Below, in pieces: positions 24,331 to 36,251 of a DNA stretch of 64,000 bases. The notes beneath the pieces were generated by a model. The model worked only from the letters and a program-made list of their open reading frames with translations. It did no database searches and was not told the origin of the DNA. Origin of the DNA: Lumnitzera littorea (lineage: Eukaryota > Streptophyta > Magnoliopsida > Myrtales > Combretaceae); NCBI GenBank assembly GCA_024138015.1, contig JAMXBB010000009.1, forward strand, positions 7,416,863 to 7,480,862. The letters are read 5' to 3'. Position 1 is the stretch's first letter. The number at the start of each line of letters is the position of its first letter. Position numbers and translations under genes: made by a program.

Positions 24331-25604
24331 TTAGCTTTTAACCTTTTTTGTTATCATTAAAATGTATGAGAGATATCTAATAGAATTAAAGGGTGAAATG
24401 TGATTGGTTGCCCTTGAATCAACTACCCAAGTGTCCTTCTTCCTACTAGAAAGACCAGAACAAAGAGAAACAGATGAAAAGCATGTACCTCCAAACTCCA
24501 TTAAATTCACAACAGGATTTGAAGTTTCGCCAGCCCCATGTTCCTTCATCAATTTATATAGTTCTTAACTTACTAATTGTACAAAATCCTTGTTTGCAAC
24601 TCTACTTTCAACTAAGCACTTCCAATTCCGATCAAAGCTACTCATTTCATCAAAAGGACTATCAAATGTATTATTAGATATAGAGTAAGCCATAGTAGAC
24701 AGTTTTATATTCTTCCCTTTGAGAATCTTGCATCCTTTATACCATTCAAGATAGCTATGTAATTGAAAACATTTTCTTTTACATGGCCATCCATTTGACA
24801 ACGTTTACAAAAGCCTTGACTCTGTAACTTCTATCTTCTTTGACTATCAATCGCTTTGGAATTGTAAACAATCTTTGCAAGACAAGCAAATACATCTAGA
24901 TATGGAATTGCTAAAGTATTGATTTCCTTTTGTTTTTCTACTTATTGTAATAGGTAGAAAGCCTTATTGATAGATGAAAGTGGATCCATTGAAATAATCT
25001 AGTTCTACACTCCTTCATAAGGCTCATTAAGTCCAATTAAAAACTGCATCAACTTAAAATGTGATTCTAATTCTACTATCTTATCTTTCAAACCACAATC
25101 ACAATAAGTATCATGTTCACAATAGCATGTCGGAGAAGAATTAATCATCTACAACTCATCCTATAGCTTTTTCATTTCACTGTAATATGTACTTATTGAC
25201 AAATTATTTTGTTTAAGTGTTCCAATTTTGTGTTGAATCTGAAACACCAATGGACCATTAGATGCACCATATCTTTCTTTGATTTCACTTCATAACTCAT
25301 GCATAGATTGAGTGTAAAAGAATCCTTGTGACAAATCATTAACCATAGAGTTCAATACCTAACATTGGACCATATAATCTGATCTGATCCAACAAACATG
25401 ATTTACTGAATTTTCATCAGGTTTAAGAATAATACCATCAACAAAGCCTAACTTGAGCTTAGCACCAAGTCCCATTCTTATAGATCTACTCTAAACACGA
25501 TATTTTGTTCCATCAAAAAGTATAATTCCGATTGACATACCAAGATGATTGGACCTACTAAGATATAAAGGATCATTATTGGATTGATCTAAAATTGCAT
25601 TCAT
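24331..25604 (-). pseudogene. copia gag and start of protease
   Basis: The start is the ATG complementary to 25602-25604 (MNAILDQSNNDPLYLSRS). The N-terminal part with LFDGTKYRV, then a stop, SRSIRMGLGAKLKLGFVDG matches the copia gag N-terminal domain (PF14244 type). A UBN2-like middle follows (STYYSEMKKL, LKLMQFLIGLNEPYEGV-like). The CCHC knuckle CKRCQMDGHVKENVFNY has lost its last Cys. The protease reads DTWVVDSRATNHISPF, where the usual D-S-G-A-T-D/N-H has Gly changed to Arg, so it would be inactive. Several stops. Confidence 0.82.
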
Positions 25605-25700
25605 TTCGAAATTCAATCGGCCAGACAGAAATTTGATATACAGGAAGAACTCTACACTTACTAATAAAAAAATAACACGTTTGATAAAATCTATACCACT

Positions 25701-25709
25701 CTAATACCA
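25701..25709 (-). other. copia primer binding site (initiator Met-tRNA type)
   Basis: TGGTATTAG on the minus strand, continuing AGTGG, resembles the usual TGGTATCAGAGC with one transition. It lies immediately inside the LTR terminus TTCCACA. Confidence 0.75.
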
Positions 25710-25968
25710 TGTGGAAGCTTAGGCTTATAGCTACGTAAAGGATCTTATAATCACATGAACAATGAATAACAGTAGGGGAAACATGAACCATGAACGGAAA
25801 GTGAGAAAAATGTAGAAGAAGTTGATCAACTATTAACAGAATTGATATAAATACAAGTAACTATAACCGTTATCTAACTAACCAGGCTAACTACTTCCAG
25901 TTGTACAAACTAACACTACATGTCAGCAATTACATGTCAATAATTAATTAAATAATATACCGTTCACA
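25710..25968 (-). repeat. copia 5' LTR
   Basis: 259 bp. It begins TGTGAACGGTATATT and ends GCTTCCACA on the minus strand. Boundaries are set by TG...CA and the adjacent primer site. No partner LTR is in the window. Confidence 0.75.
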
Positions 25969-26352
25969 GTTTTTTTTTTTTTTTTGGGAAAATGAAATCA
26001 CCCAGCCAAACTTTAACATAGATACGGATTGATCTCCTGAACTTTCAAAGTAAAGTTTTTGACTCCCTAAACTTTGATAAATTAACAAAACAATCCCCAT
26101 AACCCTTAAACTTTGATTTTAGTACATAAACACCCCTTTAAACTATGGGGTATTTTAAGGGTATTTACGTACCAAAATCAAAATTTAGGAGGTGTTTACG
26201 CACTAAAATTAAAGTTTAAAGAGGTTATAGGGGTTATTTGCCAATTTATGAAAGTTTAGGGGTCAAAAACTTCACTTTAAAAGCTTACAGAGTCAATTCA
26301 CCATTAAGTCAAAGTTTAAGGGTTTTTTTTTTTTTTTTTTGCAATTTCTCCA
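25969..26352. repeat. Foldback (MITE-like) imperfect palindrome
   Basis: The two halves are imperfect reverse complements: the left half contains CCAAACTTTAAC, CCCTAAACTTTGATAAATT and TTTTAGTACATAAACACCCC, mirrored by TAAGTCAAAGTTTAAG, ATTTATGAAAGTTTAGGGG and GGTGTTTACGCACTAAAATT on the right. The centre is near 26145. Runs of T flank both arms. It is non-coding. Superfamily unknown. Confidence 0.75.
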
Positions 26353-27572
26353 TTTTTTTTTTTTTTTTGGGCAAAAGATGAGTTTCATTTAACAAAAAGA
26401 AATTATATTTGTAAACCTTAGGAAATTAGCAGTTGAACCCTAATTCAAGTTCGAGTATCCAAAACTGTATAATAAGTCAATAAGGCTGGTAACAATAAAA
26501 AATTATGAAATTTAATAAATTAAATAAAATATCGATAACAAAACTCTAAGAATTGATCGAAACCTTAAATCGTATACTAAAACCCTCAAACTGATTTATA
26601 CACCATTAATCAAAATTGAACCCGAATATGTTCGCAACCCTCAAATTATAAATATAAGCCTATAAAATAGTTAAATATTACTTAATAGTGATATAATTAC
26701 AATCAATTACAATTTTCGATTAAATCGCTTATTCGCATGAAATTTTAACGAGATCACTACAATAACTTGTAAAAATTGTAATTGTAACAGGTACCAATTA
26801 AATTGATAAATTTTCACAAAAATTTCAAAATTAATTTATGATGAGTATTGTTATAATTTATATGTTTAGAAAAATTACATATATTTATTATTAATTTTTA
26901 TTTTCTTCCTTTTTCTCTTTTTCTCTTTTCCTCTTTTCTATCTTTTCTTTTTTTCCTTTAGCTTGCCACATCCTGTAAAACAAGAGAAAAGAAAATCAGA
27001 AATATAGCAACCCATGTAATCAAATTAAAATGCCAAGTGTTGAGTTTAAAATAAAAGAAAAATTGGAAATGATTAACTTTGTCCCATCTTCATTAATGTA
27101 TAGATTAGGCTAAGATTTTTTTATCTTATTCTTATCCTAAATTGTTGATCATGCTAGAATGAGGGAAGAAATAAAATCTGGAAAAAAATAAAAAGAAACC
27201 AAACTGAAAGAAGAGAAAGAAAAATCCTAGAAGTTGAAAAAAACAAAAGAACAAAATCGAAAGAGGAAAAACATGAAGAAAAGAAGAAGAAGAAGAAGAA
27301 GAAGAAAAATTCAAAAGTAATAGGTAAGTAAGTTATTTTGCAAGTATAGATGTATATTATATAGTATATACATGTATAAATGTAGTATTTGTATGGTATA
27401 TTTATAAATATAACATTACTATTACATGTATATATGCATAAGTATTTAAATTGAAATATGTATGTATGTATACATGTATGTACAAAGCTATGTTATACAG
27501 AAGGAGTATGTATTATGTATTTTTTTTAGATTACATATAATTGGTATTAAGTATCTTACAAAATAACTATAG

Positions 27573-27577
<5 letters not shown>

Positions 27578-27620
<43 letters not shown>
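27578..27620. repeat. (TG)n microsatellite
   Basis: About 21 uninterrupted TG units inside the simple-sequence block of family 1 copy B. Confidence 0.95.
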
Positions 27621-27627
<7 letters not shown>

Positions 27628-27678
27628 CATGTGAACTATATATATTGATGTATATATGTATAAATTACTTTCGTATGT

Positions 27679-27700
27679 ATATATATATATATATATATAT
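27679..27700. repeat. (AT)n microsatellite
   Basis: Eleven AT units in the same block. Shorter (TA)n runs occur at about 28003-28022 and 28087. Confidence 0.9.
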
Positions 27701-29868
27701 GAACATGTAGTTGTATAGTATGTATAAGTATTTGTATATCACCTATATATATCTATGTATTCGGTAGTTATATTTATGTATACATGTAAACTACATTATA
27801 CGAGTATACTTATATTTATAAATATAAATACATGAATATATGTATATATACATAAGAGTATGGTTGTGTTCATAAAATAAATATATACATACATATGGCG
27901 TATAACATATAGTATACATATATAGTATATCGAAAATATATATATAATATAATAATATCAATAAACTAAAATAAATTTATAATTATGTAAGGAGTAGGTA
28001 TATATATATATATATATATAATACCATAAATTAGGAATTTCTTAATAAAGTAAAATTATAAAAGTTATCAAACATACTATAAGTCTATATATATATGTGT
28101 GTGTGTATGTGTATATAAATCGTAAATAATGAATAATGAGAAAAATAAGAAATAATAAAAAATAATAATGGCAATAATAATAATAATCATAATCATAATA
28201 AGGCTAAAATCTCAAAAATAGGAAAAGTATGCTTAAAAGAATAAAAATATCGATTATATGGTTTAAATAATTATTACATCATAAATATATTAAGAAAAAG
28301 TGAAAATTAATATTTTATAATTTTTAAACTTAAATAGTAAATTTTATGATATTTTTATATCACAATTTAAACTACGAGTTACAATGTCTAAAACGGACCT
28401 CGTTACGAGAAAATACACTCGAAAACCATCAAAATGGACTATAAGTTCATAATGATTCGAGCTAAAACGAAAAAGTTACACGTAATTCCATAAAAAGCTC
28501 GAATCAATAATTTCACATAACTAAGTGAAGTAGACCTTACAAATTATGATACTAGTTAGCTTTAAATTCTAAAACTTATAAAATTCTATTATTCTCAAGT
28601 GATTTCGATATAGATCCTAAGCTGCTACTAGATTACTACGACTCCTAAGTTGGCCATGGCTGAGTGAGTTTTTCTTAATGATTCCATACTCATTTGTATT
28701 TGTAGTTAGTGAATATAAGTTATGGTTAATAAATGAATATGTATGGGGTTGGGTTATGCTTGTGCATGATAATTGTTATTGATGGTGAATTTACTTTAAA
28801 TTTCAATAATATATTGATTGTTGCATAGTAGATTCACTAGATTGATTGTTTGTGATTTGAAATGATCACTGAATAAATAAGACTTAATTTTATTCCATTA
28901 GAAAAAAGTTAACTTGGATCATGCATAAATTATGCACTGCATAACTAATTCCGGTAGTCATATTACATAGAGGTAGCGAGAGGCCATATGTGGGTTGATT
29001 ATTGATTGTTATTGATTTCATACGGTGCACATGTACGATATGTTCTTACCCTAGCCCATGGGATGACTAGGCGTTGGAGGCACCAACCGCCTGGCTAAGG
29101 GTCAAGTCTAGAGGCCTTCGTTTAGGGGTGAGTGAGGGCTACGTGAACTTACTCACAATCATATATAGAACTCGTTTTGATAAAACTGATACTAGATGTA
29201 CCATTACATTTTGAATATGAAACGTGGAGTTTCGGTATGAAATAAGTTCTAATATGATACCTGGATTTGACTGTACCAATGAACTTCCAACCTTGACTTC
29301 GGAGAGCATTAAATCTGCGTTGCATGCAATACCTGGTCACCTGCATGTATTTGTTTGGCATACTATTTATCATGCATTCATTTGATTGAACATAACTATT
29401 GTAAAACTTGATTGCTGTATGGTTGAGGGTAATTATCTCACTAAGCTAGTTAGCTTATACCCTTGTAGTCTTCTCTCGTAAACCGATCTTTCTATGGAGT
29501 CGGGCCGTCGCATGCTCGAGGTTAATGTTCTACACGGGGTCAATGTGGGAACTGGTTGTGATCAGAGAGTATTTCTGATAGTTTATAGAGCTGAATATGT
29601 AATTGATATACTAGTTTAACTTAAGACATGTTTCAGACTTTGTATTTGTAAACTTTTATACAAATAGACCATGTGTTATGTTTTTATAATTTTATTATTT
29701 ATCGTGAAATAATATTGTTTAAGCTTGTGTACTTTTAGTAGTTAGTAGTAGTTGTAGCCGTAGCTTTATGTATCATATAAAAGGGTTGTCGATTGTAAGG
29801 GAATTCAATTTGTAATCCTTTGTACGGTATACGGCGACTACCACGACTAGTCCTCTCGGGTCGTGACA

Positions 29869-30783
29869 ACATCAATCGAACATATTCATACAAAAGAACT
29901 ATCATACGAAGAGTTGAGGGTGTAAAGAATCAATCAAATAAATGGGCATATCTATTCAAGCATCACAACATATCATATAGGAGATACCCAACTGGTGAGA
30001 GTGACAAATCTCATAAAAAGGATGACATAATCCCACATAAGAGATGACAAAAATAAAAGGAAAATCAATAAATACATTTTAAAAAAAGAAACACTTATTC
30101 CAAAGCTATAACTAAATGAATCTCAATCTAATCACCATGATCTTTAGACAAATTAGATCTGTAGTGGTGGATTTGTGATGGATAATATTGTGATGCTGAT
30201 GGATCAATGATAGTTAAAGCGGTAAGAAAAGATAGATTTGAGATCAATTTTAGTGGATTTATAGATATTCAGATCAACAATGGTAAATCTTACGACTAAA
30301 ATATATTGAATGAAGGGAAAAGATTTAGAAAGGAAGAGTGGTTGTGTAGCCACCCCTTAGGATGTTAAGGCTTAAGAAGGAGTTAAGTGTGGGAGAGAGA
30401 GAATACATGGTAAATTATGTTGTTTGACAATTATACAAATTTAGTTGATGGATTAAATTAGTATGATAGTTCAATAAAAAAAAAAAAAGATATCTTTATA
30501 CATCTTTCTTTTCTTCACCAATACCATTGTAGTAAATACTGATTTTTTAATGAAATGAATTAGATTTGATTCTCCATTTTTATACAATTGTAATATGATA
30601 GTGAAAATATACATTACACATATATATACATTCCTTTTCTTCAATTCTTTCCCCTATAGTTTCTTTTCATGATGCCAATATAAGCTATATTTTATATTTT
30701 GATCTGACAACAAACATAGGAAGCATGTACTACTCTGAAATATTCAAACTGTTCTCATTGTTGATCTTAATTAACGATCTAGT
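29869..30783. other. Intergenic sequence without recognised genes
   Basis: No protein similarity recognised on either strand. The open frame at 29820-30047 begins inside the end of family 1 copy B and has no family features. A run of A lies at about 30477-30488. Confidence 0.5.
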
Positions 30784-31529
30784 CAGGGTTGTCAAACTCG
30801 CGATTTTACCTAGAATCGTTAGAGGACCTAGAATCGTTAGAGGGCCTATAGAATGGAAACGTAAAAACGTAAGTTTCTACGATTTATATAAAATAGCTTT
30901 CAAAACGCTATAGATATACTTATAACAGTTATAAAATACTTGAAATACATTATGGAAATAAATAATTAAAGAAATTGAGTTCTTTTTACATAAAGAAATC
31001 CTTAATCTATAATCTCACATTCACAAAAAAAAAAAAGGAAAAGTAAAGTCGGAACTAAATCATTTTTTCCATTATTTTATTTGAAAAAAGCAACGAATTG
31101 AAGAGAATCAAATATTTCTACTCATTTTAAGTTATTAATAGTATGAACTTAAATATTTTTCCTAATAAACTTTCCTATTGAAGTAAAAACCAAAATAAAG
31201 GATATGAATATCAAACAAGGAACTTGGAGAAAGGGAAAGAGGATAAATTTTGAATAGGATAAAAAAAATGATTTGATGCCCATAGTACAAGCATAGTTAT
31301 ATATAAATAGATTGATATATATATTTTATTTTTAGATCGTTCAACTCATATAAATATAATCGATAAACTCGATTAAAAACATAAGTTTTTATCAAGTTTG
31401 ATATGTAAAATAGATTAAAAATGTAAATTTCTATAAGAAAACAATTTTACATCCAAGTTAACCAAAAAAAACCTCTTAAAATCTTAAACTTGAGAATCGC
31501 AGGAGCAAAATCACATTTTGACAACTATG
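30784..31529. mobile_element. hAT-like non-autonomous terminal-inverted-repeat element
   Basis: The left end CAGGGTTGTCAAACTCGCGA is mirrored by the right end, whose complement reads CATAGTTGTCAAAATGTGAT. Flanking 8-mers GATCTAGT (30776-30783) and GACTTAAT (31530-31537) agree at 5 of 8 positions, and all three differences are transitions, as expected for an old 8-bp target-site duplication. About 746 bp, AT-rich, no ORF. Inside the left arm the 15-base word CCTAGAATCGTTAGA is present twice in tandem (30809-30840). The hAT assignment rests on TSD length and the CAGGG start and is tentative. Confidence 0.6.
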
Positions 31530-33600
31530 GACTTAATATTGTATTGTAATAAGAACGCTCATTGATAGGCGTATATGATATTCACATAAACTTTATATAT
31601 ATACACTTCAACATTACGTAGAGCTCCTTTAGTTGCAGTAACTTTTGGCAGTATTTAGGCTCCTCTTTCTTCTTCTTTTTCTTTTGTTTCGTTAACATTT
31701 GATACACTCAATTTTAGAAATTTTATTCAACTAGAAGCTCTAATTAGTAATAAATAATTCTAAATTGCCACAAATTGTATGAAGTTTAATTTTACATCTT
31801 AATTTTTCTCAAACCAGAAAATAAAGATTCAATCAAGTGAGACTTATGTGTGTTTTTAGGGGTGGGTATATTTCGCTTTGTTACATTCATCTCAAAACTG
31901 AATCAAAGCATTTATCATCATGTTTTTCTTTTTAAATTAAACCTATATACAATTTAGTTCATGATATTTTCAAATCAAATTAAAAATGGTTTTGTTCAAT
32001 TCAATCGATACATTGTCTGACACATGTTTGAACTGTTTTCACTGTATTATTTATTTCATTGTTTCATAATCTGGACATTAATGTAACGTTGAAATGCACA
32101 TTTGCAATTATGCATATTAATTGCATTAATATTAACTTTCGGTTCATGGAGTGGAATCAGGAAAGTGACCATGATCTATATGTATCTTAAAACTTTTTCA
32201 TACTTCCATGATAAATATATAGACTAACGAGAATGTTTTCAATGGATCCAAACATCAGGTAAAAGAAAAAAAAAAGTTCCAAAAAAAGAACATAGCAAAA
32301 GATAGACAATAAAACCAAATAAAGTAAATAACTTAAATTTACTCTAATTTTTTTTCCATACGACTTACGAGCTTGAGAGCATATTGTAAGAAAACAGTGG
32401 AACTCGCCCTTTAGGTTTCTCTGTCATAAGATTAGATCAATTGAACGTTTTAACAACTCGTTGAGAAGAAGGAAAGGAAGGGAGAAAAAACAAAGACACC
32501 AACACATCACAAAATCATCGTACAATTCGAATCAACAAATCTTAAACGATCTATAAAGGAGGATATTATATTTACGCCTTATATTCTTTTAGCTAAGGAC
32601 GCAAGCACCCTGTCTCAAACGCGCTCCAATACTTTATGAAGTTTTCCCAGAACCCGAGAAAAACCTATAGGATTTTTTACCCTGAACCTACGACCCGTCG
32701 TCCTCATTATCTTACGATAAACCAAAACTGCCCCAACCTGATCCAACAAGCCTGTTTTAGTATTTTTGCTTATTAATTGATTTTGCCGGCTGTAATAGCA
32801 TATATTGTTTTGCACACAAACCTGAATTAATGGTGACATGCAATATCTGTGTTGAATTATCTTCTTAACATTGCCAAGCATAAATAAATTGTGGAGTTAA
32901 AATTGTCTTTCAAAATTTAGTTCCCTTAATCCCTTATATTTGTTAAGTGAAGATGAGTAGCTTTTAGAAGAATTAATTGCTCTTGCCTTCCTTTTCCTAT
33001 GGCCAATTTTTCCTTTTTAATTTCATTCAATAAAAAAAAAAATTCCTGTGTTAAAATTAAAATTGTCCATTGTGTCCGGTATAGTAATTAACGTAGGTCA
33101 GCATGTATTAAACTCTAATTATATTATCAATATTTGAAAAAAATTATTGATTTATTATTTTGTTGAGTTGATTTTCCTATCTAGTTATTTTAAAATCCTA
33201 TAATCTAACCCTAAATCCTATTAAGATTTAAGCCATGTCCTAAGACCCAATCTCAAACCCTATAGAGTATGACCTTATAAAGTTTTTATTGAGTCAAACA
33301 AATCAGATATCCTCTAATGACTTGTCGATTACATCATAACAACAAACTTGAGGGTCGTGAGACCTCAAGCTACAATTTCCTCCTCTTGAGAGAAAAAATG
33401 AAATTGTTAATGCTAACTTGTGGCATGATAAAAGGTAAGAATGTCTTTGCTTGGTGTTTACTATTTAGACATAAGACTAAAGGACAGTAGGAATTGATTC
33501 AAAAAGCATCATAACGATATATTTTCACCTTAAGGACATAGGCCTCCAGTACATTTCAAATTCAGCCATCATGTAATCTCCACACTAGCACAAGCATTGT
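31530..33600. other. Intergenic AT-rich sequence without recognised genes
   Basis: The only frame of note is minus 32615-32881 (88 codons, with GLLDQVGAVLVYRKIMRTTG). I recognise no family and it has no promoter or partner gene, so it is not called. No RNA gene was seen. Confidence 0.45.
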
Positions 33601-34464
33601 TGTTGATCATGTGGAAGAACAACTAAGAAGTAGGTTCAAATTAGGTTAAGTTTCGCCTCTTGCTCCTTGATACCTATAAAATGCCCTTTGTAGACAAAGT
33701 CATGAGGGTCTTATGATGCTCAAGTTAGCAAGAAGGGCTGAGAAAGGGGAAGACGAGCACTAGAGACTAAGTAGACCGTGCTCACCCGATATGTGTGAAT
33801 GTTGCTTTTTCCTCTCTATTGAGAGGGAAGAGAAGGGGTTTGAGGATAATAGAGAGAGAAAAGGACTTAGAAGAGCTAGGTCCAACTGGAATGTCTCACT
33901 TTTTATAGGATTTACTTAGATACATGGTGATCGGGGGTTTGTTTGTACTGGTTACCGACAGACAACATGCTCTATAGTAGGTGATAGAGCTTCACTGAAG
34001 GTGGCACGTTATGGCCTACCGAACCACTAAATCTGCAATTTAGTGATTTGGAAGGAGCAGAGGTATTTGGTATACGAACTATTCTACAGATGTCATTCAC
34101 TCATTAATGAGTTGTAATGGGTTATAGCTGTTAAAGACAAAGATCGATCGAAGGGTTCACTGAGGGCCAGTTGATGCTTGATGGAAGGAGTTGAGCCTCA
34201 AGCTTACCCTAGATGGTTAGGAGGTGTCATCTCATCAATCAAGGACTAGCCTATTAGGTCATTCATCATTTAGCTCACTGGGTACCTCTCAATGTAGGGA
34301 ATTAGCTTACCTTAGCTTGGCATTCTTCTTTGGTATGGGCTTGCAGACTCACAAGGGGTTGCAATGCAACTTATGGGACTACTGCCTTTCTCGAGTGCCT
34401 ATTAGTGCATGCCTTATGATGGGCTTCAATTGTTGGGCCTTAGGCTGAGAATTAAGTATCAACA
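33601..34464 (-). repeat. Tat-B 3' LTR
   Basis: 864 bp. It begins TGTTGATACTTAATTC and ends CATGATCAACA on the minus strand. It is homologous to 58360-58851 plus 62395-62786, for example the TCATTAATGAGTTG segment at 34110 versus 62413. It shows the uninterrupted state at the point where the other LTR carries an insertion. Confidence 0.85.
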
Positions 34465-34484
34465 CTTATCTTCCCACTCTCATC
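34465..34484 (-). other. Tat-B polypurine tract
   Basis: GATGAGAGTGGGAAGATAAG on the minus strand, directly before the 3' LTR start, in the position of the plus-strand DNA primer. Confidence 0.65.
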
Positions 34485-34862
34485 AGCATGATGAGAGTAA
34501 TCCAAGCAATGTAAGTGAACTAAGGCCTATCCCATTAGCTAAAGGACTAGTTCTGCTAATTAGGTTGTGGTGAACCAATTTCTCGTCCTTTGAGTGACTT
34601 CTTTAGTTGACATGACCATTATATTACTTGGTGTGCCATGATAGTTGTCATTAGGAAGTATGATGTTTATTGATGGTCTCTTGAAGAAAGGCTACGTACA
34701 CAAAGTGACCCGTTATTAAGCCACGACATAGATCTACGTGTAAACATCCATTGGGGCCCTTGGCTAAAGGAGTAGGGCATTTAGATGGCTAGGGTGTAAC
34801 ATATGTCTTATCAAGGGTTTATGCTCCGAAAATAGAGAAAACCGTTTGCCTACTAGCCTATC

Positions 34863-34870
34863 TATATAAA
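34863..34870 (+). promoter_or_regulatory. TATA box for the antisense ORF of Tat-B
   Basis: TATATAAA within TCTATATAAAAGGTGGC, on the strand opposite to gag-pol and upstream of the extra ORF. A pyrimidine-rich leader follows (CTTTACTTTTCACTTATC). Function is inferred from position only. Confidence 0.45.
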
Positions 34871-34982
34871 AGGTGGCTTAAGCCTTTACTTTTCACTTAT
34901 CTTGCTCACCTACAGAAAACTCTACCAAAATTTTGTCTTGTAAGACAAATACTTTCTTCTTGTTTGTTTCCAACTTCTTGTG

Positions 34983-36251
34983 ATGGTTTATCAATTGCAA
35001 CCAATAGTTGAGGTGAGTTGTCTCATCCTTCTATATTGAGAGAGGTGGATAAAAGTTGTGAGAGCTAATGCTGTATAGGGAGTGGTAGCCCTACTCCCCC
35101 TGAAGAGGCGACAACGATAATTGTGGAAGACGAGGCGATAATACTCTCTTGGGAAGAGAGGAAGTAGTGTGTGTGAGGTCGCCAATGCAACATATACCTA
35201 GCAAATGATAAGGAGGCCAAGGTTAGTGAGTTATTGCAGACAACCTATGCAAACGAGCATACATGCTCTTGTGTTCCATATGTATCAAGTAAGAAGAAGC
35301 TTAGATTGGTCCACCAAGCAGTAGAAGCATTGCTTGGGTGGTAAGTGGAGGAGCTGCGAGAGGGGTAACAGGCATACAACATAGGGGATGCTCGATCTTT
35401 TACAATGTATGTGAAGTCATTCGATCTTAGTCTACGACTTCCTTTTTCTAAATTCCTAGTTAAGTTCTTTCGATATTTCAAGGTCACACCGGGTAATTTG
35501 AATGCGAATGCATGGGTTTAGTTGCTTGCTTTCAAGGCATTATGCATTTAGCAATTGCAGTAGCTAACTGTATAGCTTTTCAAGAGTTTCTTTCTTCCAA
35601 GGAGGTTCCCTAATAGGTGGATTTACATCACTACTTGAGGTACAAGGTTGAGTGTCATGGATAAGCCTCCCAATAAGATGGAGGGGTGGAAGGAATTCTT
35701 CTACTATATTCGTACCTCAAAGCCCCTTGAATTCCTAACAAAGTGGAGGTACCCGATTAAGGGTACGATGTTGAAAGACTTAGTGAGGGTGATTCGGTGG
35801 CTAGTATTGAGCTCTTGAATTTAGCGAGCTAAAAGAAACTTAAACCCTTGTCAATATGTGAAAAATATAAGAGTGGAGTGCTATTGTTTGTAATGGAGAT
35901 TGGTACTTATTCTGTTCAATCAAAGTAGGGTGGTTGATTTGACTACTGTACTATGCTACCTTGCCATTGGAGTAGGAGACATCGAGCTAATTTTCATTGT
36001 TATAGTAAGTTTCTTGTTTGTTTTTGCTTGTTTTTCTAAGTAGTTCACTTATTGTTTTGCAGCTACAGAGTTAACATCCGACAAGCTAATGGTAAAGATG
36101 TCGAACATGTAAAGTAGGCAGATGGAGAATGCTGCAAGGCCCAAAAAGAGGAGGTGGTCCAAGAAACCTCACGTTGTCCCTCAAAAAAGTCTAAGAAGAA
36201 AGGGGGAAGGTAGCAAACTCTTCCTAAAGTTGTCTAACGGGCGGAGGATGA
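34983..36251 (+). pseudogene. Tat-B antisense extra ORF (Transposase_28/PF04195-like)
   Basis: Plus-strand, opposite to gag-pol, between the 3' LTR and integrase. Reading across shifts and stops gives LLQTTYANEHTCSCVPYVSS, then MYVKSFDLSLRLPFSKFLVK and FFRYFKVTPGNLNANAWV. This matches the pattern GLRLPLHPFFRRVL...LAPTQLNPNAW of the plant 'putative gypsy-type transposon' domain (PF04195, from memory). Extra ORFs of this kind, sense or antisense, are known in Tat elements; their role is unknown. The start is not determined: ATG at 34983 is only the first candidate, and similarity begins at about 35230. Lys/Arg-rich coding continues to the point where the family 1 insertion cuts it at 36252. Several stops show it is decayed. 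Confidence 0.55.
36005..36062 (+). other. Possible intron in the antisense ORF
   Basis: Donor GTAAGTTTC at 36005 and acceptor TTGTTTTGCAG ending at 36062 enclose 58 T-rich bases. The consensus is good, but the length is short for a plant intron and there is no transcript evidence. Confidence 0.35.

Larger units (their letters stand above)
24331..25968 (-). mobile_element. Truncated Ty1/copia retrotransposon (LTR, gag, protease)
   Basis: Minus strand: 5' LTR (25968-25710), Met-tRNA-type primer site, gag, zinc knuckle and protease. Integrase, RT, RNase H and the 3' LTR are absent; the element breaks off near 24331. It lies between the Reina-like fragment and a foldback repeat. Confidence 0.8.
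26410..29868 (+). repeat. Family 1 LTR-like repeat, full-length copy B
   Basis: About 3.46 kb, beginning TGTAAACCTTAGG and ending GGGTCGTGACA. It has the same segment order as copy A. It contains a polypyrimidine tract near 26900-26960, a purine-rich tract at 27230-27310, a long TATGTATA-rich block at 27340-28120, and a GC-richer 3' third with GGCCTTCGTTTAGGGG and CACTAAGCTAGTTAGCTTATACC. No coding capacity. The form (TG...CA, 3.5 kb, AT-rich) fits a solo LTR of a Tekay/Del-like Ty3/gypsy element, but no clear target-site duplication is seen. Confidence 0.65.

Noticed and set aside
27132..27314. Ser/Phe-rich frame resembling a membrane protein
   Set aside because: It is the complement of a GAA/AAG-rich low-complexity tract in family 1.
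32615..32881. 88-codon minus-strand frame (GLLDQVGAVLVYRKIMRTTG)
   Set aside because: No recognisable family, no neighbours, no promoter or splice context; expected by chance in this length of sequence.
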